A DNA stretch of 64,000 nt, taken from contig NZ_CP049910.1 of assembly GCF_011305995.1 (NCBI RefSeq), positions 2,046,001-2,110,000 on the forward strand, written 5' to 3'. Made by a program: the position numbers and the translations under genes. This document shows, in pieces, positions 17,771 through 27,190 of this stretch. The stretch comes from Diaphorobacter sp. HDW4A. GTDB taxonomy: Bacteria; Pseudomonadota; Gammaproteobacteria; Burkholderiales; Burkholderiaceae_C. Positions within the stretch are counted from its first letter, which is position 1; every line of letters starts with the position of its first letter. The notes beneath the pieces are model-generated. The model had not been told where the DNA came from. It worked only from the letters and a program-made list of their open reading frames with translations, and ran no database searches.

Positions 17771-19801
17771 TCAAGCGGTCGCGCCGATCTCTTGTTGTAT
17801 CGCTTCGATCTGTCCCGACAGTTCCAGCCAGCGCTCTTCCAACTGCTCGATGGAGTCATTGACCGTCTTGAGTTGCTTTCCGGCATCTGCAATGTCGCCG
17901 CCAGAGAGGCCCGGTGTGGCTAGTTTCTCTTCGAGCGCTTCACGTTCCTGAGTCAGCTTGGGCAGGCGCTTGTCGATCTGCTCCAGTTCCTTCTTGAAAG
18001 GCTTGGTCTTGTCCGAGAGCTGCTGGCGGGCCAGTGCCGCGAGGCGACGCTGTTCTTTGGGATCACCAGCCAATTCAGGGGCCGCTTCGACGACTGGCGG
18101 CACTTCGGCGACCACTTCGACCACGGCGACGGTCACAGGCTGATTCTGAGAGATCTCTGCCTGAGCTTGTTTGGCTTGCTCGCGAAGGCGCTTGGATTCT
18201 TCAAGCAGGTAGCGCTGGTAGTCGTCCAGATCGCCGTCGAACGGTGCGACCACGCCTCGGCCCACGAGCCAGAAGTCGTCGCAGACGGCGCGCAGCAGGG
18301 CGCGGTCGTGGCTGACCAGCATGACGGTGCCTTCGAAGCTGTTGAGCGCCATCGACAGGGCTTCGCGGGTTGCCAGGTCCAAGTGATTGGTTGGCTCGTC
18401 GAGCAGCAGCAGGTTGGGGCGCTGCCAGACGATCATGGCGAGCACAAGGCGGGCCTTTTCGCCGCCGCTCATAGTGCCGACGGCCTGCTTGACCATGTCG
18501 CCGGTGAAATTGAAGCTGCCGAGGTAGCTGCGCAGATCCTGCTCGCGTGAGGGTTCGCGGGAATTCGGGCCCATCTCGCGGGCGAGGCGGATCATGTGCT
18601 CCAGCGGGGAGTCGGCGGGGCGCAGTACGTCGAGTTCCTGCTGGGCGAAGTAGCCAATGTTCAGTCCCTTGCCTTCGGTGACATTGCCGCCGAGCTGTGA
18701 CATTTCGCGTGCGATGGTTTTGACCAGCGTCGACTTGCCCTGACCGTTGGCACCCAGAATGCCGATGCGCTGACCCGCAAGCACGGAGCGGTTGACGTTC
18801 TGCAGGATGGTGGTTTGCGAACCGTCTTCGGCGCGGTAACCGAAGCTCGCCTCGGAGATCGCCAGCATAGGGTTGGGCAGGTTGGCCGGCTCCTTGAACT
18901 CGAAGGTGAAATCGGCTTCGGCGAGCACCGGCGCGATCTTCTCCATGCGTTCGAGTGCCTTGACGCGGCTTTGCGCCTGCTTGGCCTTGCTGGCCTTGGC
19001 CTTGAAGCGGTCAATGAACTTCTGCAGATGCGCAATCTTGTCCTGCTGACGGGAAAAGGACGATTGCTGCAGCTCGAGTTGCTGGGCGCGCAGTTCTTCG
19101 AACTTGGAGTAATTGCCGCCATAGCGGTTGAGATTGGCGCTTTCGATCTGCAGCGTCACCGTGGTCACGGCGTCCAGAAACTCGCGGTCATGGCTGATCA
19201 CGATGAGTGTTCCGGGGTAGCGCTTGAGCCAGGCTTCGAGCCAGACAAGGGCGTCCAAGTCCAAGTGATTGGTTGGTTCGTCGAGCAGCAGGATGTCGCT
19301 TGGGCACATCAGCGCGCGGGCGAGCTGCAGGCGCATGCGCCAGCCGCCAGAGAAGCTGTTCACCGGGCGGTCCAGCTCGTGGGCCTGAAAACCGAGGCCC
19401 AGAATCAATGCCTGGGCGCGCGGTGTGGCGTCGAGCACGCCGGCATCGAAAAGATCGGAGTGGGCATGGGCAATCGCCATGCCGTCGCCTGAATCCTCGG
19501 CGGCCTTGAGGGCGGCGTTCAGCTCGGACAGGCGTGAGTCGCCGTCCAGAACGAAGGCGGTGGCGGTGTCCGAGGTTTCGGGCATGTTCTGCTCGACCTG
19601 GGCCATGCGCCATTGCGCAGGCATGTAGAACTCGCCCGCATCCTCATGCAGGCCGCCGTTGAGCAGTGCAAAGAGCGTGGACTTGCCAGCGCCGTTGCGG
19701 CCCACAAGGCCCACTTTCTCGCCGGGGTTGATGGTGACGGTGGCGCTGTCTAGCAGCACGCGCGCGCTGCGGCGCAGGGTGACGTTGCGAAGGGTGATCA
19801 T
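17771..19801 (-). CDS. yheS: ABC-F family ATPase, YheS type
   Basis: This soluble twin-ATPase of 676 residues belongs to the ABC-F group, whose members act on ribosomes (translation factors related to EttA) rather than in transport. The first nucleotide-binding domain has Walker A GRNGAGKST (about 34-42) and signature SFSGGWRMRL. An inter-domain linker with charged helices follows. The second domain has GANGQGKST and TMSGGEKARL with LLLDEPTNHLD. The C-terminal ~130 residues form a Glu/Lys-rich coiled coil. The N-terminus MITLRNVTLRR..RVLLDSATVTI strongly resembles E. coli YheS. No membrane partner is nearby, as expected. Confidence 0.92.
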   Translation of the reverse strand: MITLRNVTLRRSARVLLDSATVTINPGEKVGLVGRNGAGKSTLFALLNGGLHEDAGEFYMPAQWRMAQVEQNMPETSDTATAFVLDGDSRLSELNAALKAAEDSGDGMAIAHAHSDLFDAGVLDATPRAQALILGLGFQAHELDRPVNSFSGGWRMRLQLARALMCPSDILLLDEPTNHLDLDALVWLEAWLKRYPGTLIVISHDREFLDAVTTVTLQIESANLNRYGGNYSKFEELRAQQLELQQSSFSRQQDKIAHLQKFIDRFKAKASKAKQAQSRVKALERMEKIAPVLAEADFTFEFKEPANLPNPMLAISEASFGYRAEDGSQTTILQNVNRSVLAGQRIGILGANGQGKSTLVKTIAREMSQLGGNVTEGKGLNIGYFAQQELDVLRPADSPLEHMIRLAREMGPNSREPSREQDLRSYLGSFNFTGDMVKQAVGTMSGGEKARLVLAMIVWQRPNLLLLDEPTNHLDLATREALSMALNSFEGTVMLVSHDRALLRAVCDDFWLVGRGVVAPFDGDLDDYQRYLLEESKRLREQAKQAQAEISQNQPVTVAVVEVVAEVPPVVEAAPELAGDPKEQRRLAALARQQLSDKTKPFKKELEQIDKRLPKLTQEREALEEKLATPGLSGGDIADAGKQLKTVNDSIEQLEERWLELSGQIEAIQQEIGATA

Positions 19802-20086
19802 GGATCTGGGGATTATCCCAGTGATTGAACCGCACCGGTGCCGCAGGGGTTCAGGACGGGAATTTAACGGAATTTCACAATGAGAACGAAAGCTGTAAAC
19901 CGGATGCCCGATTGTGTTTCAAGTGGCGTCAAAGCGTGCTTTGAGGCAGGTTGGACTGACACAATGGTCAATACTTTGTCATCACGTTGAATTGTCGTTG
20001 TGCATGGAAGTGCCCAACTTTCCATTCGCACGGCAGCCCATGCAAGCCGTCGCTGACAGTCCGTATGGGTATCGACCGAAAGCCCA

Positions 20087-20980
20087 ATGCCGTATTTTTC
20101 CAGCCATCCGTCCCCGTCTTCGCAGCCGTGCAGTGCTGCCGCAAACCGGCAATCGCCTGGCAATGCCGCCGATTCAAATCATTGGCGGATAGAAGACATT
20201 CCATTCGAGCAGATCGAACTCGGCTCCATTGAGCACAATGAAGATCTGTTCTACCTGCTGATGAGCGCCTCGTTCATCGAGACCGGCTCGGACACCTATG
20301 CGGCCAATCTGGCCGAGCATTACAGCGAATACCCCGACATCGCGGCATGGCTGCAGGAGTGCTGGGAAAAAGAGGAACTGCAACACGGCACGGCGCTGCG
20401 CCACTATGTCGAGGCGGTCTGGCCCGATTTCCCGTGGCAGCAGGCCTACGACAGCTTTTTCGGTGAATATTCCAAGCTCTGCACGGTGGAGGAGCTGCAC
20501 CCGGATCGGCACCTCGAAATGGTGGCGCGCTGCGTGGTTGAGACCGGCACCACGGCCTACTACCACACGCTGCGCGAGCTCAGTGACGAGCCGGTGCTGT
20601 GCAAGCTGCTCGGCCACATCCGCAACGACGAGGTGGGGCACTACAAGCATTTCCTCAAATATTTCAAGGAGTTGCAGGAGCACTCGCCGGTAAGTCGCAC
20701 GCGCATCGCGGGTGCGCTCTATGCGCGGCTCAAGGAGCTGCGCGAGAGCGATTCGGATGTGGCGTTGCGCCATGTGTTCGCGCATCGCGGCAACTACTTC
20801 GCGGACAGCAACCGCAACTTCGCCGACATCGCCCAACGTGTATATCAACTGGTCAGCACCCAGCTTCCGGCCGATCTCGCGGTGCGCATGCTGCTCAAGC
20901 CGTTGTTGTTGCCGCAGCGGCTTGAGAGCTATCTGTATGCGCCGATTGCGCGGTTCGCCACCAGAGTGATGGCACCCTGA
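20087..20980 (+). CDS. Ferritin-like di-iron four-helix protein of unknown substrate
   Basis: This 297-residue protein shows the ligand pattern of a carboxylate-bridged di-iron four-helix bundle. Glu ~65 lies in ASFIETGSDTY, Glu ~97 / His ~100 in EELQH, Glu ~152 in CVVETGTTAYY, and Glu ~182 / His ~185 in DEVGH. This is the arrangement of ferritin-like oxidases and acyl-carrier-protein-desaturase-like enzymes. The substrate cannot be told from sequence. The first ~35 residues are low-complexity Ser/Pro/Ala and may not be translated, so a start further inside is possible. It is convergent with prmB, and the two stop codons are directly adjacent (20978-20980 and 20981-20983). Confidence 0.8.
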   Translation: MPYFSSHPSPSSQPCSAAANRQSPGNAADSNHWRIEDIPFEQIELGSIEHNEDLFYLLMSASFIETGSDTYAANLAEHYSEYPDIAAWLQECWEKEELQHGTALRHYVEAVWPDFPWQQAYDSFFGEYSKLCTVEELHPDRHLEMVARCVVETGTTAYYHTLRELSDEPVLCKLLGHIRNDEVGHYKHFLKYFKELQEHSPVSRTRIAGALYARLKELRESDSDVALRHVFAHRGNYFADSNRNFADIAQRVYQLVSTQLPADLAVRMLLKPLLLPQRLESYLYAPIARFATRVMAP

Positions 20981-21895
20981 TCAGGTGTTGAGTTCGGACA
21001 GTGCCTGCTGGGTCACCAGCAGCACCTGTTCATCGCCCGAGCTGGTGTCGAGCCAGAAGACGGGTAGGCCGGGGAAGGCGGCTTCGAAGAATGGTTTTTC
21101 ATTGCCGATTTCGAGCACTAGCACGCCATTGGGGTTCATGCGCGAGGGTAGGTCTTCGAAGAGCTGACGGATGAAGTCCATGCCGTCGACACCACCTGCC
21201 AGCGCCAGTTCGGGTTCGGCACGGTACTCGTCGGGCAGGCGGCTCATGCTGTCGGCGTTCACATAGGGCGGGTTGCAGAGCACCAGATCCCACCCGTCGC
21301 CAAGCAGGCTCATGCCATCGCTCTGCAGCAATTGCACGCGGCCCTGCAGGCTGTGTTTGTCGACGTTGATGCGGGCCACGGCGAGCGCGTCGGCGGAGAT
21401 GTCGGCGCCCGTCACTTCCACATCGGGATAGGTCATGGCCGCGAGACAGGCGAGGCTGCCGTTGCCGGTGCACAGGTCCAGAACCTTGTGCGTTTCTTCG
21501 CCGAGCCATTCGTCGATGCTGCCATCGGCCAGCAGTTCGGCGATGAAGCTGCGCGGAACGATGGAGCGCTCGTCGATGTAGAAGGGTACGCCCTGCAACC
21601 ACGCCTCGCGGGTGAGGTAGGCGGCGGGCTTGCGGGTGGAAATGCGCTGCCCGACCAGCTTGGCGACCTGCAACTGCTGCTCGGCAGAGACGGGCTGGTG
21701 CGACACCGTTTCGGGCTCGTCGTCGTCGAGCAGGCTGTCGATGGGAAGACCGAGCTGCCAGAGCACCAGCCAGGCCGCTTCGTCCTGCGCGTTGGTTGTT
21801 CCGTGGCCGAAGCCCACGCCCGCGTCGCTCAGTTGCTTGGCGACGCTGTGGATCAGTTCGCCGACGGTAATTGGGGTGTTTGGGGTATCGCTCAT
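20981..21895 (-). CDS. prmB: Ribosomal protein L3 N5-glutamine methyltransferase PrmB
   Basis: PrmB methylates a glutamine of ribosomal protein L3 using S-adenosylmethionine. The 304-residue protein has a SAM-binding motif [16 protein letters not shown] and the glutamine-methyltransferase signature NPPY in [13 protein letters not shown]. The PrmB-specific stretch is [18 protein letters not shown]. Its ATG overlaps the dapE stop by 4 bp (ATGA), so it is translationally coupled as the last gene of the dapC-dapD-pilU-dapE-prmB cluster. Confidence 0.93.
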   Translation of the reverse strand: MSDTPNTPITVGELIHSVAKQLSDAGVGFGHGTTNAQDEAAWLVLWQLGLPIDSLLDDDEPETVSHQPVSAEQQLQVAKLVGQRISTRKPAAYLTREAWLQGVPFYIDERSIVPRSFIAELLADGSIDEWLGEETHKVLDLCTGNGSLACLAAMTYPDVEVTGADISADALAVARINVDKHSLQGRVQLLQSDGMSLLGDGWDLVLCNPPYVNADSMSRLPDEYRAEPELALAGGVDGMDFIRQLFEDLPSRMNPNGVLVLEIGNEKPFFEAAFPGLPVFWLDTSSGDEQVLLVTQQALSELNT

Positions 21896-23055
21896 GCCTT
21901 GGCCACTCCGGCGTTCAGCAGTTCGAGCGTTCGGCGGTAGATGTTCGTGAGCGGTTCGACGTCGGCGAGTACCACATGTTCGTCGATCTTATGGATGGTC
22001 GCATTGGGTGGGCCGAACTCGATGACCTGCTTGCAGATCTGGGAGATGAAGCGGCCATCGCTGGTGCCGCCAGTGGTCGAGAGTTCGGTGTCGATGCCGG
22101 TGACTTCCTTGATCGCACCTTGGACGGCCTGCACCAGTTCACCCGGTGTGGTGAGAAAGGGCTGGCCGCCGAGAGTCCAGGTCAAGTCGTATTCGAGGCC
22201 GTGGCGGTCGAGCACGGCGTGCACGCGCTTCTTGAGCTGCTCGGCCGTGCTCTCGGTGCTGAAGCGGAAGTTGAAATCGATCATCACAGCGCCGGGAATC
22301 ACGTTGGTCGCACCCGTACCCGCGTGGATGTTGCTCATCTGCCAGCTTGTGGGCGGGAAGAAGGCGTTGCCGCGATCCCATTCGATGGCGGTGAGCTCGG
22401 CCAGCGCCGGAACGACTTGATGGATGGGATTGCGCGCCAGTTGCGGGTAGGCGATGTGGCCCTGCACACCGCGCACGGTGAGCTTGCCCGAGAGCGTGCC
22501 GCGTCGGCCGTTCTTGATCATGTCGCCGGTTTTTTGGACCGAGGTGGGCTCACCGACGATGCACCATTCGAGTGGTTCATTGCGTTCGCGCAGGCGTTCA
22601 ACGACGATTTTGGTGCCGTCGACGGACGGACCTTCCTCGTCGCTGGTCAGGAGCAGGGCGATATGGATGTCGGGGTTGGCCTCGGCCGCGAGAAACTCCT
22701 CGAGCGCCACCACGAAGGCGGCAATCGAGGTCTTCATGTCGCTCGCCCCGCGCCCGTACAGACGGCCTTCGCGGTGCGTGGGCGTAAAGGGCGGGCTGCT
22801 CCATTGCTCAAGCGGGCCGCTCGGCACCACATCGGTATGACCGGCGAACACCAGCGTGCGCGCGTGGGCGGACGTGGACGTGCGCTTGGCCCACAGGTTG
22901 CTGACGCGGAAATCATCCGGGCCGCTGTCCATGCGTTCACAGACGAAGCCCAGAGGCCCGAGGCGCGCGGCCAGGATTTCCAGGCAGCCCTCGTCGTTGG
23001 GGGTCACGGAGGGACGGCTGATGAGCTGTTCGGTCAGAAGCAGGGTGGGGGACAT
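21892..23055 (-). CDS. dapE: Succinyl-diaminopimelate desuccinylase DapE
   Basis: DapE removes the succinyl group from N-succinyl-LL-diaminopimelate in lysine and meso-DAP synthesis. The 387-residue M20-family metallopeptidase has the first metal motif [11 protein letters not shown] and the Asp ligand in [10 protein letters not shown]. The catalytic Glu pair lies in [13 protein letters not shown], and the C-terminal His lies near [11 protein letters not shown]. It sits 29 bp after pilU and overlaps prmB by 4 bp. dapC and dapD are upstream in the same cluster, so three consecutive succinylase-branch enzymes are encoded together. Confidence 0.95.
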   Translation of the reverse strand: MSPTLLLTEQLISRPSVTPNDEGCLEILAARLGPLGFVCERMDSGPDDFRVSNLWAKRTSTSAHARTLVFAGHTDVVPSGPLEQWSSPPFTPTHREGRLYGRGASDMKTSIAAFVVALEEFLAAEANPDIHIALLLTSDEEGPSVDGTKIVVERLRERNEPLEWCIVGEPTSVQKTGDMIKNGRRGTLSGKLTVRGVQGHIAYPQLARNPIHQVVPALAELTAIEWDRGNAFFPPTSWQMSNIHAGTGATNVIPGAVMIDFNFRFSTESTAEQLKKRVHAVLDRHGLEYDLTWTLGGQPFLTTPGELVQAVQGAIKEVTGIDTELSTTGGTSDGRFISQICKQVIEFGPPNATIHKIDEHVVLADVEPLTNIYRRTLELLNAGVAKA

Positions 23056-23084
23056 GGGGAGCAGAAACTTCTAAATCTTGTACC

Positions 23085-24248
23085 TCAACGCGGGTGGACG
23101 TCGAGCACAATTTCGGTGAACGACGGCTGGTCGTCGTCGACGCGCTGATGCGCCTCGGCTTGGGCCTGTGCCGCCTTGGACGCCAGTGCAAAATCGTTTT
23201 GCAGGCGCCACAGTAGATTGGTGGGCGAGTCGGCGTTGGCAAGACCTTCCTTGCGGTCGATCTTGTTGTCCATGATCATGTGGGCCAGCGCTTCTTCAAA
23301 GGTTTGCGAGCCTTCGGCCATGGATTTTTCCATCGCCTCGCGCACACCGGAAAAATCGCCTTTTTCGATCAGGTCGGCCACCAGCTTGGTATTCAGCATG
23401 ACCTCGACCGCTGGCAGGCGCGCGCCCTGTGGCGTGCGTACCAGACGCTGGGACACAACGGCCTTGAGCGCCGAAGCCAGATCGCCCAACATCGTCGGGC
23501 GCACTTCGACCGGGTAGAACGACAGAATCCGGTTGAGCGCGTGGTAGCTGTTGTTGCCGTGCAGCGTGGCAAGGCAGAGGTGGCCCGACTGCGCATAGGC
23601 AATCGCGGCGGACATGGTTTCGCGGTCGCGGATTTCGCCGATCAGGATCACGTCAGGCGCTTGACGCAACGCGTTTTTGAGCGCCGTCTGCAGCGATGTG
23701 GTGTCGGCACCGATCTCGCGCTGGTTGATGATTGCGCGCTTGTTGGTGAACTGGTATTCGATCGGATCTTCCACGGTGAGCACGTGGCCGGTCTGCAGCT
23801 CATTGCGGTGATCGATCATTGACGCGAGCGTCGTGCTCTTGCCGGAACCGGTGGCGCCGACCAGAAGAATCAGTCCGCGCTTTTCCATGATGAGCCCGGC
23901 AAGCACCTCGGGCAAGCCCAGTGTGGGCAGCGGCGGGATGTTGCTCGGGATGAAACGGATCACCACGGCATAGCTGCCGCGCTGGCGCATGGCGCTCACG
24001 CGGAAACGACCTATGCCGGCCAGTGGCACGCCCATGTTGAGCTCGCCGGTTTCTTGCAGTTCCTCGATCCGGTGGGGTTCGATGACTTCTGAGAGCAGAT
24101 TGAGAGGGGCCTCCGCCGAGAGCACCTGGCTGTTGATTGGCACGCATTGCCCATCGATCTTGATGAGCGCAGGCGCGTGTGCCGACAGGTACACATCGGA
24201 TGCCTTCTTCTCCGCCATGAGGCGCAGAATTCTTTCCATCGTGCTCAT
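23085..24248 (-). CDS. pilU: Type IV pilus retraction ATPase PilU
   Basis: PilU is a hexameric cytoplasmic ATPase that helps PilT retract type IV pili (twitching motility). The 387-residue product has Walker A GATGSGKST (about 131-139), the Asp box TVEDPIEYQF, and Walker B VILIGEIRD. The His boxes are in HLCLATLH. The N-terminus MERILRLMAEKKASDVYLS and the acidic, extended C-terminus fit PilU better than PilT. It lies inside the dap cluster, 72 bp after dapD and 29 bp before dapE, without pilT or other pilus genes nearby. Confidence 0.9.
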   Translation of the reverse strand: MSTMERILRLMAEKKASDVYLSAHAPALIKIDGQCVPINSQVLSAEAPLNLLSEVIEPHRIEELQETGELNMGVPLAGIGRFRVSAMRQRGSYAVVIRFIPSNIPPLPTLGLPEVLAGLIMEKRGLILLVGATGSGKSTTLASMIDHRNELQTGHVLTVEDPIEYQFTNKRAIINQREIGADTTSLQTALKNALRQAPDVILIGEIRDRETMSAAIAYAQSGHLCLATLHGNNSYHALNRILSFYPVEVRPTMLGDLASALKAVVSQRLVRTPQGARLPAVEVMLNTKLVADLIEKGDFSGVREAMEKSMAEGSQTFEEALAHMIMDNKIDRKEGLANADSPTNLLWRLQNDFALASKAAQAQAEAHQRVDDDQPSFTEIVLDVHPR

Positions 24249-24320
24249 GAATCATCTCCCCCGAATGCTTTGGAATGGCCGGTGCGGGCTTGTGCCACGT
24301 CACCGGCTGGATGCAGAATA

Positions 24321-25154
24321 TCAGTCGCGCAGCAGGTCGTTCAGGCTGGTGCTCGAGCGGGTCTTGGCGTCCACGGTCTTCACGATGATGGCCGCGTAGG
24401 TGCTGTAGGCCACGCCGTCCTTGGTGGTCTTGGGCATGTTGCCGCTGATCACCACGGAGCCCGAAGGAACGCGGCCGAACAGCGTTTCGCCGGTGTCGCG
24501 GTTGAAGATCGGGGTGCTCTTGCCAATGTACACGCCCATACCCAGCACGGAGTTCTCTTCGACGATCACGCCTTCGACCACTTCAGAGCGCGCGCCGATA
24601 AAGCAGTTGTCTTCGATGATGGTGGGGTTGGCTTGCAGGGGTTCCAGCACGCCGCCCAAGCCCACGCCACCCGAGAGGTGAACGTTCTTGCCGACTTGAG
24701 CGCAGGAGCCGACGGTGGCCCAAGTGTCGACCATGGTGCCTTCGTCCACGTAGGCACCGATATTCACGTAGGACGGCATCAGGATTGCGCCCTTGGCCAC
24801 GAAGCTGCCGCGACGGGCGACGGCAGGAGGCACCACGCGCACGCCGGTGGCGGCGATTTCGGCTTCGCTCATGCCTTCGAACTTGGTGGGCACCTTGTCG
24901 AAGAAGTTCAGGTCGCCCGAGCGCATCAGCACGTTGTCCTTGAGGCGGAACGACAGCAGCACGGCCTTCTTGATCCACTGGTGCACGGTCCACTGGCCCA
25001 CGCCTTCGCGGGTGGCCACGCGCAGCTTGCCGGTGTTCAGCTCGGCAATCACGTGCTCAACGGCATCAACCACTTCCTTGGGAGCGGCGGCGGGAGAAAT
25101 GCTGGCGCGGTTTTCCCAGGCGTTGTCGATGAGGGTTTGCAGTTGTTGAGTCAT
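24321..25154 (-). CDS. dapD: 2,3,4,5-tetrahydropyridine-2,6-dicarboxylate N-succinyltransferase DapD
   Basis: DapD transfers succinyl from succinyl-CoA to tetrahydrodipicolinate in the succinylase branch of lysine/DAP synthesis. The 277-residue protein has an N-terminal helical domain followed by left-handed beta-helix hexapeptide repeats, for example [20 protein letters not shown] and GGVLEPLQ. It ends with the typical [12 protein letters not shown]. It follows dapC by only 12 bp, so the two are almost certainly co-transcribed. Confidence 0.96.
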   Translation of the reverse strand: MTQQLQTLIDNAWENRASISPAAAPKEVVDAVEHVIAELNTGKLRVATREGVGQWTVHQWIKKAVLLSFRLKDNVLMRSGDLNFFDKVPTKFEGMSEAEIAATGVRVVPPAVARRGSFVAKGAILMPSYVNIGAYVDEGTMVDTWATVGSCAQVGKNVHLSGGVGLGGVLEPLQANPTIIEDNCFIGARSEVVEGVIVEENSVLGMGVYIGKSTPIFNRDTGETLFGRVPSGSVVISGNMPKTTKDGVAYSTYAAIIVKTVDAKTRSSTSLNDLLRD

Positions 25155-25166
25155 GGATTTACTACT

Positions 25167-26369
25167 TCAGGTTCTCGATTGAATGAACTGGACGATGCGT
25201 TCGGCCGCTTCCCGGCATTCCGCAGTTTCGGCCACCAGCGCCATGCGCACGCGCTGTGCGCCGGGGTTGATGCCGTTCGCCTCGCGGGCCAGATAGCTTC
25301 CGGGCAGAACGGTCACATTGTATTGAGCCAGAAGGGCTTTCGCGAACTCGGTGTCGCTCTTGCCCAGAGAATCGGGCACCTTGGCCCACAGATAGAAGCT
25401 CGCGTCGGGCAGGGCCACATCCATCACCTTCGAGAGCATCGGGGTGATTTCGGCGAACTTCTGGCGGTAGAGAGCGCGATTTTCGACGACGTGCTGCTCG
25501 TCGTTCCAGGCGGCGATGCTCGCCATCTGGATGGTCGGGCTCATCGCGCCACCGTGGTATGTGCGATACAGCAGGAAGGACTTGATCAGCTCCGCATCGC
25601 CCGCGACGAAGCCGCTACGCATGCCCGGCACGTTGCTACGCTTGGACAGGCTGGTGAACATCATCAGGCGTTTGAAGTCGGTGCGGCCGAGCTTGGTCGC
25701 CGCTTCCAGCCCGCCGAGCGGCGCTTCGTCTCGGAAATAAATCTCGCTGTAGCACTCGTCAGAGGCGATCACAAAACCGTACTTGTCTGATAGCGCAAAC
25801 AGCTTTTCCCATTCGGACAGAGGCATGACCGCGCCGGTCGGGTTGCCGGGCGAGCACACGAAGATCAGTTGTGTGCGCTGCCAGACTTCGTCGGGCACGC
25901 TGTCCCAGTCGACGGCGAAGTTGCGCTCGGCCACGCTGGGCGCGAAATACGGTGTGGCGCCCGAGAGCAGGGCGGCGCCTTCGTAGATTTGATAGAACGG
26001 GTTCGGGCTCACCACGGTCGCGCCGGGTTGGGTCGGATCGATCACAGTCTGCGCGAAGGCGAACAGCGCCTCACGCGAGCCGTTCACCGGCAGGATCTGG
26101 GTCGCGGGGTTGACCTTCACGCTGTAGCGGCGATCCATCCAGGCGACGCAGGCTTCGCGCAGCTTGATGTCACCAGCGGTGGCGGGGTAGGCGGCAAGGC
26201 CATCCATGCTATTTGCCAGAGCGTCCTTGATGAGCTGTGGCGTGGGGTGCTTGGGTTCGCCGATACCCAGACTGATGGCGCGATATTCGGGCGCGGGCGT
26301 GACTCCCGCAAAGAGTTGACGCAGGCGCTCAAACGGATACGGCTGCAAAAGCGAGAGCAGGGGATTCAT
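25167..26369 (-). CDS. dapC: Succinyldiaminopimelate transaminase DapC
   Basis: This PLP-dependent class I/II aminotransferase makes N-succinyl-LL-diaminopimelate from its keto precursor. From the ATG at 26369 it has 400 residues. It shows the nucleotide-cofactor stretch NPTGAVM and the PLP lysine in SLSKRSNVPGMRSGF. The choice of MNPLLSLLQPYPFERLR as start matches the usual DapC N-terminus; the open frame continues 11 codons upstream. Position directly before dapD supports the specific assignment over other aminotransferases. Confidence 0.93.
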   Translation of the reverse strand: MNPLLSLLQPYPFERLRQLFAGVTPAPEYRAISLGIGEPKHPTPQLIKDALANSMDGLAAYPATAGDIKLREACVAWMDRRYSVKVNPATQILPVNGSREALFAFAQTVIDPTQPGATVVSPNPFYQIYEGAALLSGATPYFAPSVAERNFAVDWDSVPDEVWQRTQLIFVCSPGNPTGAVMPLSEWEKLFALSDKYGFVIASDECYSEIYFRDEAPLGGLEAATKLGRTDFKRLMMFTSLSKRSNVPGMRSGFVAGDAELIKSFLLYRTYHGGAMSPTIQMASIAAWNDEQHVVENRALYRQKFAEITPMLSKVMDVALPDASFYLWAKVPDSLGKSDTEFAKALLAQYNVTVLPGSYLAREANGINPGAQRVRMALVAETAECREAAERIVQFIQSRT

Positions 26370-26438
26370 GGTCGCCATTATGGTGGAAGCACAGACGGCC
26401 ACGGCGCTCGCATTGGAATCAGCCGTATCAACGCTGTA

Positions 26439-27155
26439 TCAACTTTGCCCGCGCTGGGCGCGGGCGCGCGCCATGGCGGCGGCGATCATGGCCTTCTTGG
26501 GATCGACCGCGGATGCGGGCGCCGGAGTCGCTACCTCGGCGAGGGACTCTGCCGCCACAGCCGCAGCTCGTGCGTTCGCCGCAGCGGCCGGAATGTGCCT
26601 TTGGCGTGCCAGATGGACGGCATAGCGGCTGCGGGCGTGCTCGGCCAGCGGTTCGCTCCATGCGGCCCAGCCCGTTGAGGCCCCGCTGATGTTGTCGAGA
26701 GAAATGCAGTCCACCGGACAAACCGGAATGCAGAGTTCGCAGCCCGTGCAGTGCTCGGCGATGACGGTGTGCATGCGTTTGTTGGCACCGACGATGGCGT
26801 CGGTCGGGCAGACTTTGAGACACAAGGTGCAGCCGATGCACCAGTTTTCATCGATCACGGCGAGCGTAAGCGGGCCTTCAAAACCGTTGTCGGGGTTCAG
26901 CGGGGTGGAGGATTGGCTGGTAATGGCGGCCAATCGCACTACACCTTCTTCACCACCTGGAGGGCATTGGTTGATGGCGGCCTCGTTGGCTGCGATGGCG
27001 CGGGCGTAGGCGGCGCAGTCCGGGTAACCGCAGCGCGTGCATTGCGTTTGCGGAAGAGCTGCATCAATGAGAGCGGCCAAGCCCTCGAGAGGCTTGGCCG
27101 CAGGTTCGACTGGCGTATTTTTGTTCGTTGGGGCGTGCTGCTCGGGCATGCCCAA
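26439..27155 (-). CDS. RsxB/RnfB-like ferredoxin without membrane anchor
   Basis: This 238-residue iron-sulfur protein is related to RsxB/RnfB. An N-terminal Fe-S motif CTRCGYPDC with a downstream Cys in INQCPPGG is followed by two classic [4Fe-4S] ferredoxin motifs, CIGCTLCLKVCP and CTGCELCIPVCP. RsxB of E. coli starts with a membrane helix, but here the N-terminus is hydrophilic (MPEQHAPTNKNTPVEP), so the protein should be soluble. The C-terminal ~70 residues are Ala-rich and of low complexity. No rsxA, C, D, G or E is in the window. It probably acts as an electron carrier of unknown partner, possibly tied to other redox enzymes. It lies between dapC and phaZ. Confidence 0.82.
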   Translation of the reverse strand: MGMPEQHAPTNKNTPVEPAAKPLEGLAALIDAALPQTQCTRCGYPDCAAYARAIAANEAAINQCPPGGEEGVVRLAAITSQSSTPLNPDNGFEGPLTLAVIDENWCIGCTLCLKVCPTDAIVGANKRMHTVIAEHCTGCELCIPVCPVDCISLDNISGASTGWAAWSEPLAEHARSRYAVHLARQRHIPAAAANARAAAVAAESLAEVATPAPASAVDPKKAMIAAAMARARAQRGQS

Positions 27156-27190
27156 TGGTACGACGGTTCTACGCCGGTTCTTGCGCTGGA

